A DNA stretch of 64,000 nt from an uncultured Erysipelotrichaceae bacterium (GTDB taxonomy: Bacteria; Bacillota_I; Bacilli_A; Erysipelotrichales; Erysipelotrichaceae): positions 1-64,000 of the forward strand of contig CACYNH010000005.1 of NCBI GenBank assembly GCA_902775735.1. The letters run 5' to 3'. The notes beneath the pieces are model-generated. The model did not search any database. It saw nothing but the letters and a program-made list of their open reading frames with translations, and was not told the origin of the DNA. Positions within the stretch are counted from its first letter, which is position 1, and each line of letters starts with the position of its first letter. Below, piece after piece: positions 1-11,941 of this stretch. A program made the position numbers and the translations under genes.

Positions 1-116
1 CTGATACTGTCTAAGGCTTTTTCCATATGTCCTTAAGGACGAATCTCGCAACTCTTGAAATTTGGGGGTTGACAGGGGTTCTTACATATCAGATTTGCAA
101 AAGATTGGTGAAAAGA

Positions 117-172
117 AAGCCGCATTCCTCCCCACCCAAATCAAAGATTTTGGATGGGGTATCCTGCGGTTG
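117..172 (-). terminator. Terminator-like hairpin after the serpin gene
   Basis: On the minus strand, 3' of the serpin stop, a long imperfect hairpin has arms around ACCCCATCCAAAATC and ATTTGGGTGGGG, flanked by CCGCA/TGCGG pairing. It is followed by a T-rich tail (TTTCTTTT). It fits an intrinsic terminator. Positions 1-116 beyond it show no gene that I recognise. Confidence 0.6.
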
Positions 173-186
173 TGAATGAAAATAAC

Positions 187-1536
187 TTACTTCTGTATGG
201 GCTGATAAACTGTTCCGCTCATCAGAACGGAGCCGTCATCTCCGGTAAGAATGAAGACAAACGGGCGGTCGCAGGTGAATTCGATTTCGTCCATCTCAGT
301 GATGATTCCGGTTGTCTTCATACTGATCACTGTAAAGGCGGCAGCTTCCAGGCCTTCTTCATCCGTCTTAAGCCCGGCGGCGTGGTAGATATCAGAAACG
401 CACATGCCGGTTTCTTCGCAAAGATTGGAGAAGTCGGCGGAAGCGGTAAACAGGGACCCAAGGCCAAGGGACTTAAGATCATCGGCGATGGAGCGGCCGG
501 ATTTGAGATCCAGCTTCGGAACACTCAGGACCACTTCCCCTCTTAAACGGTCAAGATCTGTTTCTTCTGACTGGGCAAGCTCATAGGCCTTCGGATCGGA
601 AAGGATGTCCTGCAAGGAAGTGCCCTCTTCCGGCAGATAGAGCCACAGTGTTCCAAGATCGCTCAGAGGCAGGCCGTGTGCAGACCAGCTGTCTGTCTTA
701 AATACATCGCCATAGAGGCGGCTGTGCATCATTTCCGTTTCAATCCCGCCTTTTGGCGTTGTGAAGGTTCCCTGGTCAGTGAGGTCGGCGCTGAACTTTT
801 CCGCCCAGGCGGCTTTGAGATAAAGAGCGCTGACCAGTGCCGCGGATGTTTCCGGGCTGAGCTGCTGGGCGTCTGCCTGTTCTTTTAAAAGATTGTTTGT
901 CTTTTCATTGAGCCAGTCATGGAACTGATCATTGAATTTCTGTGAGCCCATTTCTCCGCGGTAAACGGAAGCGTGGTAATCACTGTTCATAATCTCAGGA
1001 AGAGTGCTTTTGAAGTTATAGAGATCGGAAAGCCAAAGGCTGTTATTGACCATTTCCGTGACCGTCGGGGTCAGCTGCTGGTGCGCTTTCCAGTAAAGGT
1101 CGCTGATGGTTCTGAGCTCTTCGATGGAATCTGTGTCAAGAAGATTAAAGAGGAGTTCCCTTGATTCTCCGCCTGCGCATTCCCCCAGCATGGAAAGAGC
1201 CAGGTACAGATTCAGCGGCGAGACGACTGTGCTCTCTTCAGTTTCCTGATGAAGCAGCGGCAGTGTTTTCAGGGCAAAGTTTCTGATCTGTTCTTTGTAT
1301 ACGGCGGACTGTTCGAGCTTTTTGTAACGCTCTTCCATATCATTGGAATAATCCTCAGAGAAAATATACTCCTGAGGATCCTTTTCAGCTGACACAAACA
1401 CCGGCTGTTCCGCCTCCCAGCTGTTTTTTGTGACGGTCTCTTTTTCTGTATGTGTTTCCGCTTCCTGCGCAGGCGCCCCGCACGATGCCAGCATCCCCAG
1501 GCTCAGGATGCAGGGAAGAATTATTTTCTTTTTCAT
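187..1536 (-). CDS. Serpin-family serine protease inhibitor, lipoprotein
   Basis: Predicted secreted, lipid-anchored serpin, which would trap a target protease by reactive-loop cleavage and insertion. The 449-aa product starts with a lysine-rich signal peptide and a lipobox (LASC, Cys about residue 19), so it should sit on the outer membrane face. A linker of about 70 residues precedes the serpin fold. The hinge EEGLEAAAFT lies at about residues 393-402, and the C-terminal signature FTCDRPFVFIL at about 420-430. Counting from the hinge, P1-P1' would fall near T409-G410, but this is uncertain because the loop is about three residues longer than in alpha-1-antitrypsin. P14 is Leu and P9 is Phe, both unusual for an inhibitory hinge. 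The start has a good RBS (AGGAGG). It is a single-gene unit between the pyr operon end and the window edge. Bacterial serpins of gut commensals are known to inhibit host or microbial serine proteases; the target here is unknown. Confidence 0.93.
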   Translation of the reverse strand: MKKKIILPCILSLGMLASCGAPAQEAETHTEKETVTKNSWEAEQPVFVSAEKDPQEYIFSEDYSNDMEERYKKLEQSAVYKEQIRNFALKTLPLLHQETEESTVVSPLNLYLALSMLGECAGGESRELLFNLLDTDSIEELRTISDLYWKAHQQLTPTVTEMVNNSLWLSDLYNFKSTLPEIMNSDYHASVYRGEMGSQKFNDQFHDWLNEKTNNLLKEQADAQQLSPETSAALVSALYLKAAWAEKFSADLTDQGTFTTPKGGIETEMMHSRLYGDVFKTDSWSAHGLPLSDLGTLWLYLPEEGTSLQDILSDPKAYELAQSEETDLDRLRGEVVLSVPKLDLKSGRSIADDLKSLGLGSLFTASADFSNLCEETGMCVSDIYHAAGLKTDEEGLEAAAFTVISMKTTGIITEMDEIEFTCDRPFVFILTGDDGSVLMSGTVYQPIQK

Positions 1537-1594
1537 GGTTTCTGATCCTCCTGCCTTATGTGTGTACGTTTCGGCAGCTTTCTTACAGGATATA

Positions 1595-1626
1595 ACAAAA
1601 ACAGCAGAGAAAACTCCCTGCTGTTA
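1595..1626 (-). terminator. Terminator of the pyr operon
   Basis: Minus-strand hairpin with arms ACAGCAG..GAG and CTC.CTGCTGT around a T-rich loop, followed by a T run. It lies just after the pyrE stop codon. Confidence 0.75.
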
Positions 1627-1632
1627 TGAATA

Positions 1633-2281
1633 TTACTCGGTGGCGCCGTATTCCTGATAGTAAGCGTCGATTCTGCCAAGAAGCTCATCGTCAAGCGCGT
1701 TCTTCTCTTTGAGAATCTCAACAACTTCCTTCATGGAGACAATGGCGGCTGTGGGGAAGCCGTAAAGATCCGCGATTTCAGCCAGGGCTGTCTTGTTTCC
1801 TTTGCCCTTTTCATTGCGGTTGAGGGAAACGATCAGGCCTTTGATTTCAACATCCGCCTGGGCTCTGACGATCGGGACGGTTTCTTCCATGGACTTGCCG
1901 GAAGTGGTGACGTCTTCGATCATGATGACGCGGTCGCCGTCTTTGAGCTTGGATCCCAGCAGGATGCCGGTATCGCCATGGTCCTTGACTTCCTTGCGGT
2001 TGGAGCAGTAGCGGACCTCTTTGCCATAGAGTTCATGGATGGCCATGCATGTGGCGACGGCCAGCGGGATGCCCTTGTAGGCAGGGCCGAAGAGGACGTC
2101 GAAATCAAGACCGAAGTTGTCGTTGATCGCCTTTGCGTAATAGCAGGCGATCTCGTGGAGCTGTCCGCCCTCGACATAAGCGCCGGCGTTCATGAAGAAC
2201 GGGCTCTTCCGGCCGGACTTCAGGGTGAAGTCGCCGAACTTGAGGGCGTTGCACGCCAGCATGAATTCGGTAAACTGCTTC

Positions 2282-2295
<14 letters not shown>
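1633..2295 (-). CDS. pyrE: Orotate phosphoribosyltransferase
   Basis: Converts orotate plus PRPP to OMP, step 5 of UMP synthesis. The 220-aa protein carries the PRPP-binding segment VIMIEDVTTSGKSMEE in its second half and the orotate-side segment KSGRKSPFFMNAG near residue 30. The start at 2295 (MEEYKK) is chosen because AAGGAGA lies six bases before it; an upstream in-frame start at 2313 has no such support. It is the last gene of the pyr operon and overlaps the end of pyrF by 14 nt, so translation is probably coupled. Confidence 0.96.
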
Positions 2296-4624
<2,329 letters not shown>

Positions 4625-4628
<4 letters not shown>

Positions 4629-5899
4629 GCTTCTTTCCTCCATACGGTTTTTCCGGAAACGATGGTTTCCTTCACTTCGCATCTGACTGTCCAGCCGTCA
4701 AACGGCGTGTTTCTTCCTTTGGAGAAGAAACTGTTTTTGTTAATAACTGATTCTTCGCCGAGGCTGACAAGGATCAGATCCGCGTCATATCCTTTTTCGA
4801 TTTTTCCTTTGTGTTGCAGACCGAACCGCTCCGCCGGCTTTGTGCTCATCCAGTTGACAAGCTGGCCAAGGGTCCATCTTTTCTGTTTATAAACAAATTC
4901 GGTATAAAGAAGCGGGAAGCTGGTTTCCAGTGAGATGATGCCGAAGGCGGCATTTGCCATCGGTTTGTTTTTGTCCGCTTCCGTGTGCGGCGCGTGGTCG
5001 CTGGCGATGAAATCAAGGGTTCCGTCCTCCAGCGCTTCGATTAATGCCATCCGGTCTTCATGGGTGCGCAGCGGCGGATTCATTTTCCAGTTGGGGCCTT
5101 TGACATCTCTGTCTTCAAGAAGAAGATGATGGGCGGTGACTTCAGCGCTGACATCCAGTCCTTTCGCCTTGGCGGCTCTCAGGGCATTGAGGCTTGTGAT
5201 CGCGGAAATATGGCAGCCATGGTAGCGCAATCCCGTTGTCTCAGCCAGCTTCAGATCGCGTTCCAGCTGGGCGCTTTCGCATTCGGAAGGAATTCCCAGC
5301 CAGCCGTTTTCCGTGACGGCAGGACTGTCATGGACGCTGGCGCCGGGTCTTCTGTAATTCATGTCTTCGGTATGGCATGCCATCAGGGCGTCAAGGCGTC
5401 TGACTTCCTTCTGCGCTTTTTCCATGACCCCGTCGTTTGCCACGCCGACCCCGTCGTCGGAGAACCAGCGGATGCCGAGCTGTTTCATGCCTTCCATGTC
5501 AGAGACTTCCTCACCCTTTTCCCCTTTTGTGATGGTGCCGTAGGGAATGACGTTGACATAAGCGTCCTGTCTGATTTTTTCAAGATAAGCTTCCATCGTC
5601 TGCTTATTGTCAGGGAACGGATTGAGGTTGGGCATCGCGAAGATTGTCGTAAAGCCGCCATGGGCAGCCGCCTTTGAGCCGGTGGCGATGGTTTCCTTGT
5701 GCTCAAATCCGGGCTCGCGCAGATGCACATGGACATCGATGAGGCCGGGCAGTACCGCCATGCCTGAGGCGTCGGTGATTTCAGCGTCCGCTTCAATGTG
5801 AGGGGCGATTTCAAGGATGCCGCTTTCGTCAAATAAGAGTTCCAGGTTTTCCAGGGTGCCGTTAATCAGCACCTTTGCGTTTCTGATGATGCGCTTCAT
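4625..5899 (-). CDS. pyrC: Dihydroorotase
   Basis: Cyclises carbamoyl aspartate to dihydroorotate, step 3 of the pathway. The 424-aa protein is the type I amidohydrolase form: the metal motif DVHVHLREPG lies near residue 58, and later ligands sit in CHTED, HISAITS and ASDHAPHT. The start at 5899 (MKRIIRNAKV) has AGGAAGGAG seven bases upstream. The frame stays open to 6001, but that stretch runs through a terminator hairpin and an overlapping leader ORF, so it is not taken as coding. First structural gene of pyrC-K-D-F-E; pyrB and carAB are not in the window. Confidence 0.96.
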
Positions 5900-5923
5900 T
5901 GCCTGCTCCTTCCTGTCTGTTTT

Positions 5924-5956
5924 AAAAAAACAGCTTCTCTTGGAAAGAGAAACTGT
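5924..5956 (-). terminator. Intrinsic terminator in the pyr leader (attenuator)
   Basis: Minus-strand arms ACAGTTTCTCTT and AAGAGAAGCTGT pair over 12 bp (one G-T) around a TCC loop and are followed by T7. It sits between the leader ORF stop (5964) and the pyrC RBS, so transcripts ending here would never reach pyrC. The position and form are those of an attenuator. Confidence 0.88.
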
Positions 5957-5963
5957 CAAAGAA

Positions 5964-6056
5964 TCATATGAGTCGTGAAAAGAAAGAAAAAACGCAGACA
6001 CGATCAGCCATAAGGACTTCAGGATTGGGTTTCAACAGAGTGATTGTACCTGCCAT
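5964..6056 (-). CDS. Predicted 30-aa pyr operon leader peptide
   Basis: A short ORF, not previously annotated as far as I can tell, starts with ATG at 6056 behind a strong RBS (AAGGAGG, 5-nt spacing). It encodes MAGTITLLKPNPEVL, then MADRVCVFSFFSRLI, and stops at TGA 5966-5964. Codons 22-27 (VFSFFS) are written with a U-rich tract (16 nt, 13 T, about 5992-5977). The stop lies 7 nt before the attenuator stem, so a ribosome ending there would cover the 5' arm. This layout mirrors the E. coli pyrBI leader. The peptide itself probably has no function beyond being translated. Detection is from sequence; the regulatory role is inference. Confidence 0.75.
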   Translation of the reverse strand: MAGTITLLKPNPEVLMADRVCVFSFFSRLI

Positions 6057-6077
6057 GCCTGCCTCCTTCTTTTCTTC

Positions 6078-6100
6078 AGGAAAGAACCGGATTCCTTCCT
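6078..6100 (-). promoter_or_regulatory. Hairpin early in the pyr leader RNA
   Basis: Arms AGGAAGGAA and TTCTTTCCT pair over 9 bp (one G-T) around TCCGG, a few nt after the predicted transcription start and before the leader RBS. There is no U-tract, so it is not a terminator. It could be a pause or mRNA-stabilising hairpin. Confidence 0.5.
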
Positions 6101-6103
6101 GTC

Positions 6104-6139
6104 GTGATGTATTCTAGCATAAGAGCCACCGATTGAAAA
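6104..6139 (-). promoter_or_regulatory. pyr operon promoter
   Basis: Extended -10 TGCTAGAAT (TAGAAT at 6116-6111) with a weak -35 TTTTCA at 6139-6134 and 17-bp spacing. Predicted start of transcription near 6104, about 48 nt before the leader ORF ATG. Confidence 0.6.
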
Positions 6140-6147
6140 TGATTTCT

Positions 6148-7071
6148 CTATGCCTTCTTCCCGTGGGGATGCGCCTCGGCCACCACTTTTTTCAGACGGT
6201 CCTGGGTCACGTGGGTGTAGATCTGGGTGGTGGAAAGATTCTCATGGCCGAGCAGTTCCTGCACAATCCTGAGGTCCGCCCCGTTGTCCAGCAGGTGGGT
6301 CGCGAAGGAATGGCGGATCATATGGGGATGGATGTGCATCGCAAGACCTGCCTTCTCCCCTGCCTTTTCCACGATCATCTGGATCGCTCTTGAAGTGATC
6401 GGTGTGCCCCTCTGGGAGACAAAGAGAATTCCATGCTCAGGTTTGTTTTCCATGAAGTGCGGCCGGGCCTCTTTGATGTAAAGAGTGAGCAGCTGTCTGC
6501 ACCTTGGATAAAACGGAACCATTCTTTCCTTTGACTCCTTGCCCAGCACGCTCAGCCAGCCGTCTTTGACCCTGACGTCCATTTTCCTTAAACCCGCGCA
6601 TTCACTCACACGCAGACCGCAGGCGTACATCGTTTCAATGATGCAGCGGTCGCGGATGCCGGCCGGGGTGGAGAGATCAAAGGAGGACAGGAGCGTCTCC
6701 ATCTGCTCAAAGGTCAGATATTCAGGCAGATGCCGCCTGGTTTTCGCGCCTTTGAAGACAGCCACCGGATTGGATGAAACGCCTTCATGCAGGTTCAGAT
6801 AGCGCCAGAAGGATTTCAGAGCCGAAAGGTTTCTGGCGTAGCTGGCGTTTGATAAGGGCTTTGAAGAAAACTCGCCGCTTCTCAAGCGGGTGATGTAATC
6901 GGAAACGGTGTCCCGCCCGACGTCTTCAAAGGAATCGATTTTCTTTGAACGCAGGTAATCCAGGAAACGTTCAAGATCGCGCCGGTAGGCGTCTTCGGTA
7001 TCCTTTGAGCCGGTCCTTTCAACGGAAAGAAGCGCGAGGAATCTTTCCAGGGAGGTCTCAAAGTCTGCCAT
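6148..7071 (-). CDS. xerC: Tyrosine recombinase XerC (CodV-type)
   Basis: Site-specific recombinase that with a partner resolves chromosome dimers at dif during division. The 307-aa protein has an N-terminal SAM-like core-binding domain (residues about 1-90) and a catalytic domain with RVSECAGLR (Arg about 155), H250-x-x-R253 in [10 protein letters not shown]276 in LLGHENL and the nucleophile Y285 (QIYTH). Its place after topA-trmFO matches B. subtilis codV, so it is called XerC rather than XerD. It overlaps the trmFO end by 14 nt. No phage or integron context is seen. Confidence 0.9.
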   Translation of the reverse strand: MADFETSLERFLALLSVERTGSKDTEDAYRRDLERFLDYLRSKKIDSFEDVGRDTVSDYITRLRSGEFSSKPLSNASYARNLSALKSFWRYLNLHEGVSSNPVAVFKGAKTRRHLPEYLTFEQMETLLSSFDLSTPAGIRDRCIIETMYACGLRVSECAGLRKMDVRVKDGWLSVLGKESKERMVPFYPRCRQLLTLYIKEARPHFMENKPEHGILFVSQRGTPITSRAIQMIVEKAGEKAGLAMHIHPHMIRHSFATHLLDNGADLRIVQELLGHENLSTTQIYTHVTQDRLKKVVAEAHPHGKKA

Positions 7072-8356
7072 CGCTCTTCATCTCCGCAATGATGGCAAGG
7101 GACTGCGGGGCGAACGCGGACTTGCGGTCTTTCTTTTTGACTTTGCCTTCCAGATACATGATGCCGAAGTTGGCGTTCATCGGCTGGAAGTGACTGGGAT
7201 CGGCGTGGGTGATGTAGTGGCTCATCGCCCCGATCATCGTTCTGGGACCGGGTTCGACCGGCTTTTCGCCTTTGAGCACATGGGCCAGGTTGATTCCTGC
7301 TAACATGCCCGAGGCGGCCGATTCGATATAGCCCTCGACGCCGGTCATCTGGCCGGCGAAGAATAAATCGTCACGGTCTTTGAACTGATAGGTTTCCCTC
7401 AGCCATCTGGGCGAATTGATGTAGGTGTTTCTGTGCATGACGCCATAGCGGACGATCTCACAGTTCTCAAGACCCGGAATCAGCTGCAGGATTTTTTTCT
7501 GCTCGCCCCATTTGAGATGGGTCTGGAAGCCGACGATGTTGTAGAGGGTCGCTTCCGCGTTGTCCTGTCTTAACTGGACGACGGCGTAGGGACGCTTCTT
7601 TCCCTCCTGCTCAAGGCCGACCGGTTTCATCGGTCCAAACAGCAGGGTGTCCCTTCCTCTTTTCGCCATGACTTCAAAAGGCATGCAGCCTTCGAAATAG
7701 ACTTCTTTTTCAAAGGAATGCATTTCCGCTGTTTCGCCGCTGATGACAGCCCGGTAGAAAGTCTCAAACTCCTCCAGGGTCATCGGGCAGTTGATATAAT
7801 CGGCGCTTCCCTTGTCGTAGCGGGACTTGCGGTAGGCTTTACTCATGTCGATGGATTCGGCCGTCACAATCGGCGCGGCGGCGTCATAGAAATAACATGA
7901 CTCCTGATCCATCCTTTTTATAATCGCTTCCGCCAGCGGCTCTGAAGTCAAAGGACCGGTGGCGATGACGCACGGCGCATCGGGGATTTCCGTGATTTCC
8001 TCTGACTGAACTGTGATCAGCGGATGGGCTTTGATAGCGTCGGTGACTGCCTGTGAAAACTTTTCCCTGTCCACCGCCAGGGCGCTGCCGGCGGGAACTT
8101 TGTTTTCATCGGCGCACCGCATGATCAGCGAGCCGATTTCGCGCATCTCCTGCTTGAGCAGGCCGACCGCGTTGGTTAACGCGTCCGAGCGCAGCGAGTT
8201 TGAACAGACCAGTTCGGCGAAGGTGTCGGCGTGATGGGCCGGGCTTTTTTTGAGCGGCTTCATCTCGATGAGGGTGACTTCAATCCCCCTTTGCGCGAGC
8301 TGCCAGGCGGCTTCGCATCCGGCCAGGCCGGCGCCGATGACCAGTGCTTTCCTCAT
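7058..8356 (-). CDS. trmFO: tRNA (uracil-54-C5) methyltransferase, folate/FAD-dependent
   Basis: Makes ribothymidine at tRNA position 54 using methylenetetrahydrofolate and FADH2 instead of SAM. The 432-aa protein begins with the FAD-binding [13 protein letters not shown] motif, and later has the signature segments [11 protein letters not shown], the GPMKPVGL loop and the C-terminal FAD segment [17 protein letters not shown]. The start overlaps the topA stop (ATGA) and the end overlaps xerC, so topA-trmFO-xerC is one unit. Confidence 0.97.
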   Translation of the reverse strand: MRKALVIGAGLAGCEAAWQLAQRGIEVTLIEMKPLKKSPAHHADTFAELVCSNSLRSDALTNAVGLLKQEMREIGSLIMRCADENKVPAGSALAVDREKFSQAVTDAIKAHPLITVQSEEITEIPDAPCVIATGPLTSEPLAEAIIKRMDQESCYFYDAAAPIVTAESIDMSKAYRKSRYDKGSADYINCPMTLEEFETFYRAVISGETAEMHSFEKEVYFEGCMPFEVMAKRGRDTLLFGPMKPVGLEQEGKKRPYAVVQLRQDNAEATLYNIVGFQTHLKWGEQKKILQLIPGLENCEIVRYGVMHRNTYINSPRWLRETYQFKDRDDLFFAGQMTGVEGYIESAASGMLAGINLAHVLKGEKPVEPGPRTMIGAMSHYITHADPSHFQPMNANFGIMYLEGKVKKKDRKSAFAPQSLAIIAEMKSDGRL

Positions 8357-10434
8357 GCGGCCTTCTTCCTGCGCGCTGTGCGCTTTGCCGGCGTCTTTGC
8401 GGGTTTGTCCTCAGCCCCTTCGCTCTTTGCCTTGTCGCGGCGGGAAATGATTCTTTCGCCGTTGAGGTTTTCCATGTAGCGGCACTTGGGGAAGCCGGAG
8501 CAGCCATGGAAATAGGTGCCGAAGCGGGACTTTCTCTTTAACAGCTCACGGCCGCATTCCGGACACATTTTGCCGGTCGGCTCGGGCTTTTCCTTTTCAG
8601 TGACTTCGATCTTTCTGGTATAGCGGCAGGACGGGAAATTCGAGCAGGAAATGAAGCGGCCGTATCTGCCGTTGCGGTAGACAAGTTCGCTGCCGCAGTC
8701 CGGGCATGTTTCCCCGACCTTTTCCGGCTGCAGTTTTTCCATATTTTCATAGGCCCTGTCGACAAGCGGCGTGAAGCGGTTCCAGAAATTGCGGAGCGTT
8801 TCGATTTCATCCAGAGCGCCGTCGGCGATCCGGTCGAGCTTGGTTTCCATTTCCGCTGTATAGCGGACATTGATGATATCAGAGAAGAACTCGTCGAGCT
8901 TTTCTGTTGTCAGCTCACCCTGTTCGGTCGGCACAAACACTTTTGTGCGGCTCTTTTCGCTCGCCTTTTCCAGGGTGACATAGCCTCTTGCCTGGATCGT
9001 GTCGATGATCATGGCATAGGTGGAAGGACGGCCGATGCCGTCTTCCTCAAGAGCCTTGATCAGTCTGGCTTCGGTATAGCGTGCCGGCGGTTCGGTGAAG
9101 TGCTGGCTGGCATTGACTGAGTTGGCGTTCAGCTGTTCGCCCTGGTTCATCACCGGCAGGATGACGTCCTTGCCGGACTCATATTCACCATAGACCTTCA
9201 GATAGCCGTCGAATGTCATCGTCGATCCCTGGGCGCTGAAATCATAGATGCCCTGGCTCAGCGTGACGCTGAGGGAATCGTATTTCGCCGCTGCCATCAG
9301 GGAACTGAGGGCTCTTGCGTAAATCATCTTATAAAGACGGTACTGTTCACTTGTCAGATACGGCTTGATCTTATCCGGCGTATTGGCAAGCGACGTCGGG
9401 CGGATCGCCTCGTGGGCGTCCTGGGAACTGGCGTCGTTGCGCACGGTATAGCGGCCCAGATACTGCTTTCCGTATTCCTCCTGGATCAGGCTTCTGGCCT
9501 GATTGACGAAGACGTCGGAAAGACGGGTGGAGTCGGTTCTCATGTATGTGATCAGACCCTCCTGGCCGGAGCCGATGTCGATGCCTTCGTAAAGACGCTG
9601 GGCGACGGACATCGTGCGCTTGGCGGAGAAGGAAAGCTTGGTCGAGGCTTCCTGCTGCAGGGTTGAAGTGATGAACGGCAGTCTGGCGTCGCGCTTTCTC
9701 TGGGTGGTTTTGATTTCCGAAACGGTAAACGGACCCTGGCAGCCGTCGACGACCTTCTGCGCCTCTTCCCCGTTTGTCAGCTCCGCTTTTTCGCCGCTGA
9801 TCTTTGAAAGAGAAGCAGTGAACTTCTTTCTGTCTTTTGTGAATTCAGCTTCGACCGTCCAGTATTCCTTCGGCACGAAGGCGCGGATTTCCTTTTCCCT
9901 TTCGACGATCAGCTTGAGCGCCACCGACTGCACGCGGCCGGCGGACTTGGAGCGGATCTTGGAGTTGAGCAGTTTGGAAAGCTTGAAGCCGATCATGCGG
10001 TCCAGGATTCTTCTGGTCTCCTGGGAATGGACGAGGTCCATGTCGATGGTGCGGGGTTTGCTGAAAGCTTCGGTAACGGCATTCTTTGTGATTTCATGGA
10101 ATGTCACACGGTCGGCTGCGTTTTCATCAAGACCCAGCTCCTGGGCCAGATGCCAGCTGATCGCTTCTCCTTCACGGTCAGGGTCGGTTGCCAGATATAC
10201 ATAATCGGCTTTGGCCGCCTGGCTTCTGAGTTCCTTCACGGTATCGGTTTTGTCTTTGGAAACGACATAATCCGCTTTGAAATCATTATCAACATCAACG
10301 CCGAGTCCGTCTTTTCCCCTGATCGCCAGATCGCGGATATGGCCCTTGGACGAAACGACGGTATAGCCCTCGCCCAGGTATTTCGCGATGGTTTTGGATT
10401 TTGACGGTGACTCGACAATAACAAGATTCTTCAT
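8353..10434 (-). CDS. topA: DNA topoisomerase I
   Basis: Type IA enzyme relaxing negative supercoils. The 693-aa protein has the N-terminal Toprim domain ([14 protein letters not shown], later [12 protein letters not shown]), the catalytic Tyr in [12 protein letters not shown] near residue 315, and two C-terminal Cys4 zinc ribbons (CPDCG...CSNFPSC and CPECG...CSGFPKC) with a basic tail rich in Lys/Arg/Ala. The start at 10434 is preferred over upstream ATGs because TGGGAG lies about 8 nt before it and the protein then begins at the conserved VIVESP segment. Confidence 0.97.
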   Translation of the reverse strand: MKNLVIVESPSKSKTIAKYLGEGYTVVSSKGHIRDLAIRGKDGLGVDVDNDFKADYVVSKDKTDTVKELRSQAAKADYVYLATDPDREGEAISWHLAQELGLDENAADRVTFHEITKNAVTEAFSKPRTIDMDLVHSQETRRILDRMIGFKLSKLLNSKIRSKSAGRVQSVALKLIVEREKEIRAFVPKEYWTVEAEFTKDRKKFTASLSKISGEKAELTNGEEAQKVVDGCQGPFTVSEIKTTQRKRDARLPFITSTLQQEASTKLSFSAKRTMSVAQRLYEGIDIGSGQEGLITYMRTDSTRLSDVFVNQARSLIQEEYGKQYLGRYTVRNDASSQDAHEAIRPTSLANTPDKIKPYLTSEQYRLYKMIYARALSSLMAAAKYDSLSVTLSQGIYDFSAQGSTMTFDGYLKVYGEYESGKDVILPVMNQGEQLNANSVNASQHFTEPPARYTEARLIKALEEDGIGRPSTYAMIIDTIQARGYVTLEKASEKSRTKVFVPTEQGELTTEKLDEFFSDIINVRYTAEMETKLDRIADGALDEIETLRNFWNRFTPLVDRAYENMEKLQPEKVGETCPDCGSELVYRNGRYGRFISCSNFPSCRYTRKIEVTEKEKPEPTGKMCPECGRELLKRKSRFGTYFHGCSGFPKCRYMENLNGERIISRRDKAKSEGAEDKPAKTPAKRTARRKKAA

Positions 10435-10494
10435 AGGCATTACTCCCATTATCAAAAAACAACGACACTAACATAGCGTAAAAAAAACAAACTT

Positions 10495-11250
10495 TCAACT
10501 CATTATGAGTTTCGGCCTGATTTCACGCAGCTGTGAAGATGTGTAGAGAATATTGGCTCCTTCCGCGATCAGGATATCGCAGCCCCTGCCCGCCTCGTCA
10601 TTGAAGGGATAGGGAAAGGTGTAGATATCGCGGCTGACCGCAAGCGCCTCGTTGACGGTGATCATCGTGCCGGAGCGCTGTTTTGCGGCGGTGACGATGC
10701 ATGCCTGGCCCAGGGCGGCGATGATCCGGTTGCGCCAGGGAAAGTTCTCTTTCCTGACGCCTGTGAAAAACGGATATTCACTCAGAATCAGATCATTCTT
10801 TGCCATGGCCTCATACAGATCATGATTCTCTTTCGGGTATCTGGTGCCAAGGCCTGAGCCGATGACGCCGATTGTGTGTCCGCCTTCAAGCGCCCGCTTA
10901 TGGACGATGGCGTCGGCTCCTTTGGCAAGACCTGAGACAAGCACAAACCGTTTCTTCAGTTCATCGGCCGCAAGAGCGGTAAGATATTCGCCATAGACGC
11001 TGAGGTCGCGTGAGCCGACGATGGTGATCATGGGTTCTTCGAGCAGTCGGATGTTCCCCTGATAAAAAAGAACCCAGGGCGGACAGGCGAGCTGGCGCAG
11101 GCAGTCAGGATACTCCGCGTCAAGAATGGTGATATACCGTTCTCTGATTCCGGGCTTGCGCGGCTGTTCTGCCGAAACGACAGCCCGGGCAATCAGATCC
11201 CAGGCTCCGTGATATTGATATGCGTAAGCAGCGAGTGTTTCACGTTCCAT
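10495..11250 (-). CDS. dprA: DNA-processing protein DprA
   Basis: Binds incoming single-stranded DNA and loads RecA during natural transformation. The 251-aa product is at the short end of the family. It has the Rossmann-like core: VGSRDLSVYG, LVSGLAKGADAIVHK, GVIGSGL, FPWRNRIIAALG. The start at 11250 is set by AGGAGG seven bases upstream; the longer open frame to 11454 overlaps rnhB and is not supported. It lies between rnhB and topA as in Bacillus. Whether this organism is transformable cannot be told from this window. Confidence 0.93.
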   Translation of the reverse strand: MERETLAAYAYQYHGAWDLIARAVVSAEQPRKPGIRERYITILDAEYPDCLRQLACPPWVLFYQGNIRLLEEPMITIVGSRDLSVYGEYLTALAADELKKRFVLVSGLAKGADAIVHKRALEGGHTIGVIGSGLGTRYPKENHDLYEAMAKNDLILSEYPFFTGVRKENFPWRNRIIAALGQACIVTAAKQRSGTMITVNEALAVSRDIYTFPYPFNDEAGRGCDILIAEGANILYTSSQLREIRPKLIMS

Positions 11251-11287
11251 GAAATGCACCTCCTGCCTGTTATATTCCCCTCTTTTT

Positions 11288-11941
11288 TCAGAATTCCTCA
11301 CCGAAAAGATCGAGTTTTGTCTGAACCGCCCTGACCGGAGCGAAGCTTCTCCGGTGGATTTCGGTGATGCCGTACTTTTCAATCGCCTCAAGATGGGCTT
11401 TGGTCGGATAGCCTTTGTTTTTCGCAAATCCGTAGACCGGCCAGACCTCGTCATACATTAACATCGTTCTGTCCCTGGTGACTTTGGCCAGGATTGAGGC
11501 GGCCGCAACGGAGACGGATTTCTGGTCGCCCTTGACGGGATGGTAGACTTCCCGGTCGGGGAAATCCAGCGGCATCGCGTCGGTGACAACGACGGCTTCC
11601 GGGGCTTCGCGGACGATCTGCGCCATCGCCAGCTGGTCGGCGTGGTAGATGTCATAGCGGTCGATATCGGCTTCGGAAACCTGCACGATCTGAAACCACA
11701 GAGCGTCTTCCATGATCGTTTCATAAAGAGCGTCCCGCTTTTTTTCGGACAGGCCCTTGGAATCATAGATGTCAGGATTCTCATAGCCCGGCTCAAAGAT
11801 GACGCCGGCGACGGTCAAAGGACCGGCCAGAGGGCCTCTGCCCGCTTCATCGATGCCAAGCAGGTATTTCCCTTTTGCCCAGGCGTCGTGCTCGAAATCA
11901 TTCGGCGTTTTCTTCACTGTTTTCGTCTTTGGCATGTTCAA
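11288..11941 (-). CDS. rnhB: Ribonuclease HII
   Basis: Cuts RNA in RNA/DNA hybrids and removes ribonucleotides misinserted in DNA. The 217-aa protein has the signature GIDEAGRGPLAGP (catalytic DE about residues 31-32), VTDAMPLDFP (third Asp) and AAASILAKVTRD (fourth). The likely start is TTG at 11941, since GGGAGG lies seven bases before it; the ATG at 11935 would have a 13-nt spacing. It begins inside the 3' end of rbgA. Confidence 0.96.
   Translation of the reverse strand: MNMPKTKTVKKTPNDFEHDAWAKGKYLLGIDEAGRGPLAGPLTVAGVIFEPGYENPDIYDSKGLSEKKRDALYETIMEDALWFQIVQVSEADIDRYDIYHADQLAMAQIVREAPEAVVVTDAMPLDFPDREVYHPVKGDQKSVSVAAASILAKVTRDRTMLMYDEVWPVYGFAKNKGYPTKAHLEAIEKYGITEIHRRSFAPVRAVQTKLDLFGEEF

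Noticed and set aside
69-97. TTGACA at 69-74 as a plus-strand promoter
   Set aside because: No acceptable -10 at 16-18 bp and no plus-strand gene follows; the downstream plus-strand ORF is a shadow of the serpin gene.
5900-6001. N-terminal extension of PyrC by 34 residues from a GTG at 6001
   Set aside because: It runs through the T7 terminator hairpin, has no RBS, adds non-conserved residues, and overlaps a better-supported leader ORF in another frame.
6148-7071. Tyrosine recombinase as a sign of a mobile element
   Set aside because: Gene order (topA-trmFO-xerC) and length fit housekeeping XerC; no att repeats, tRNA or cargo genes are present.
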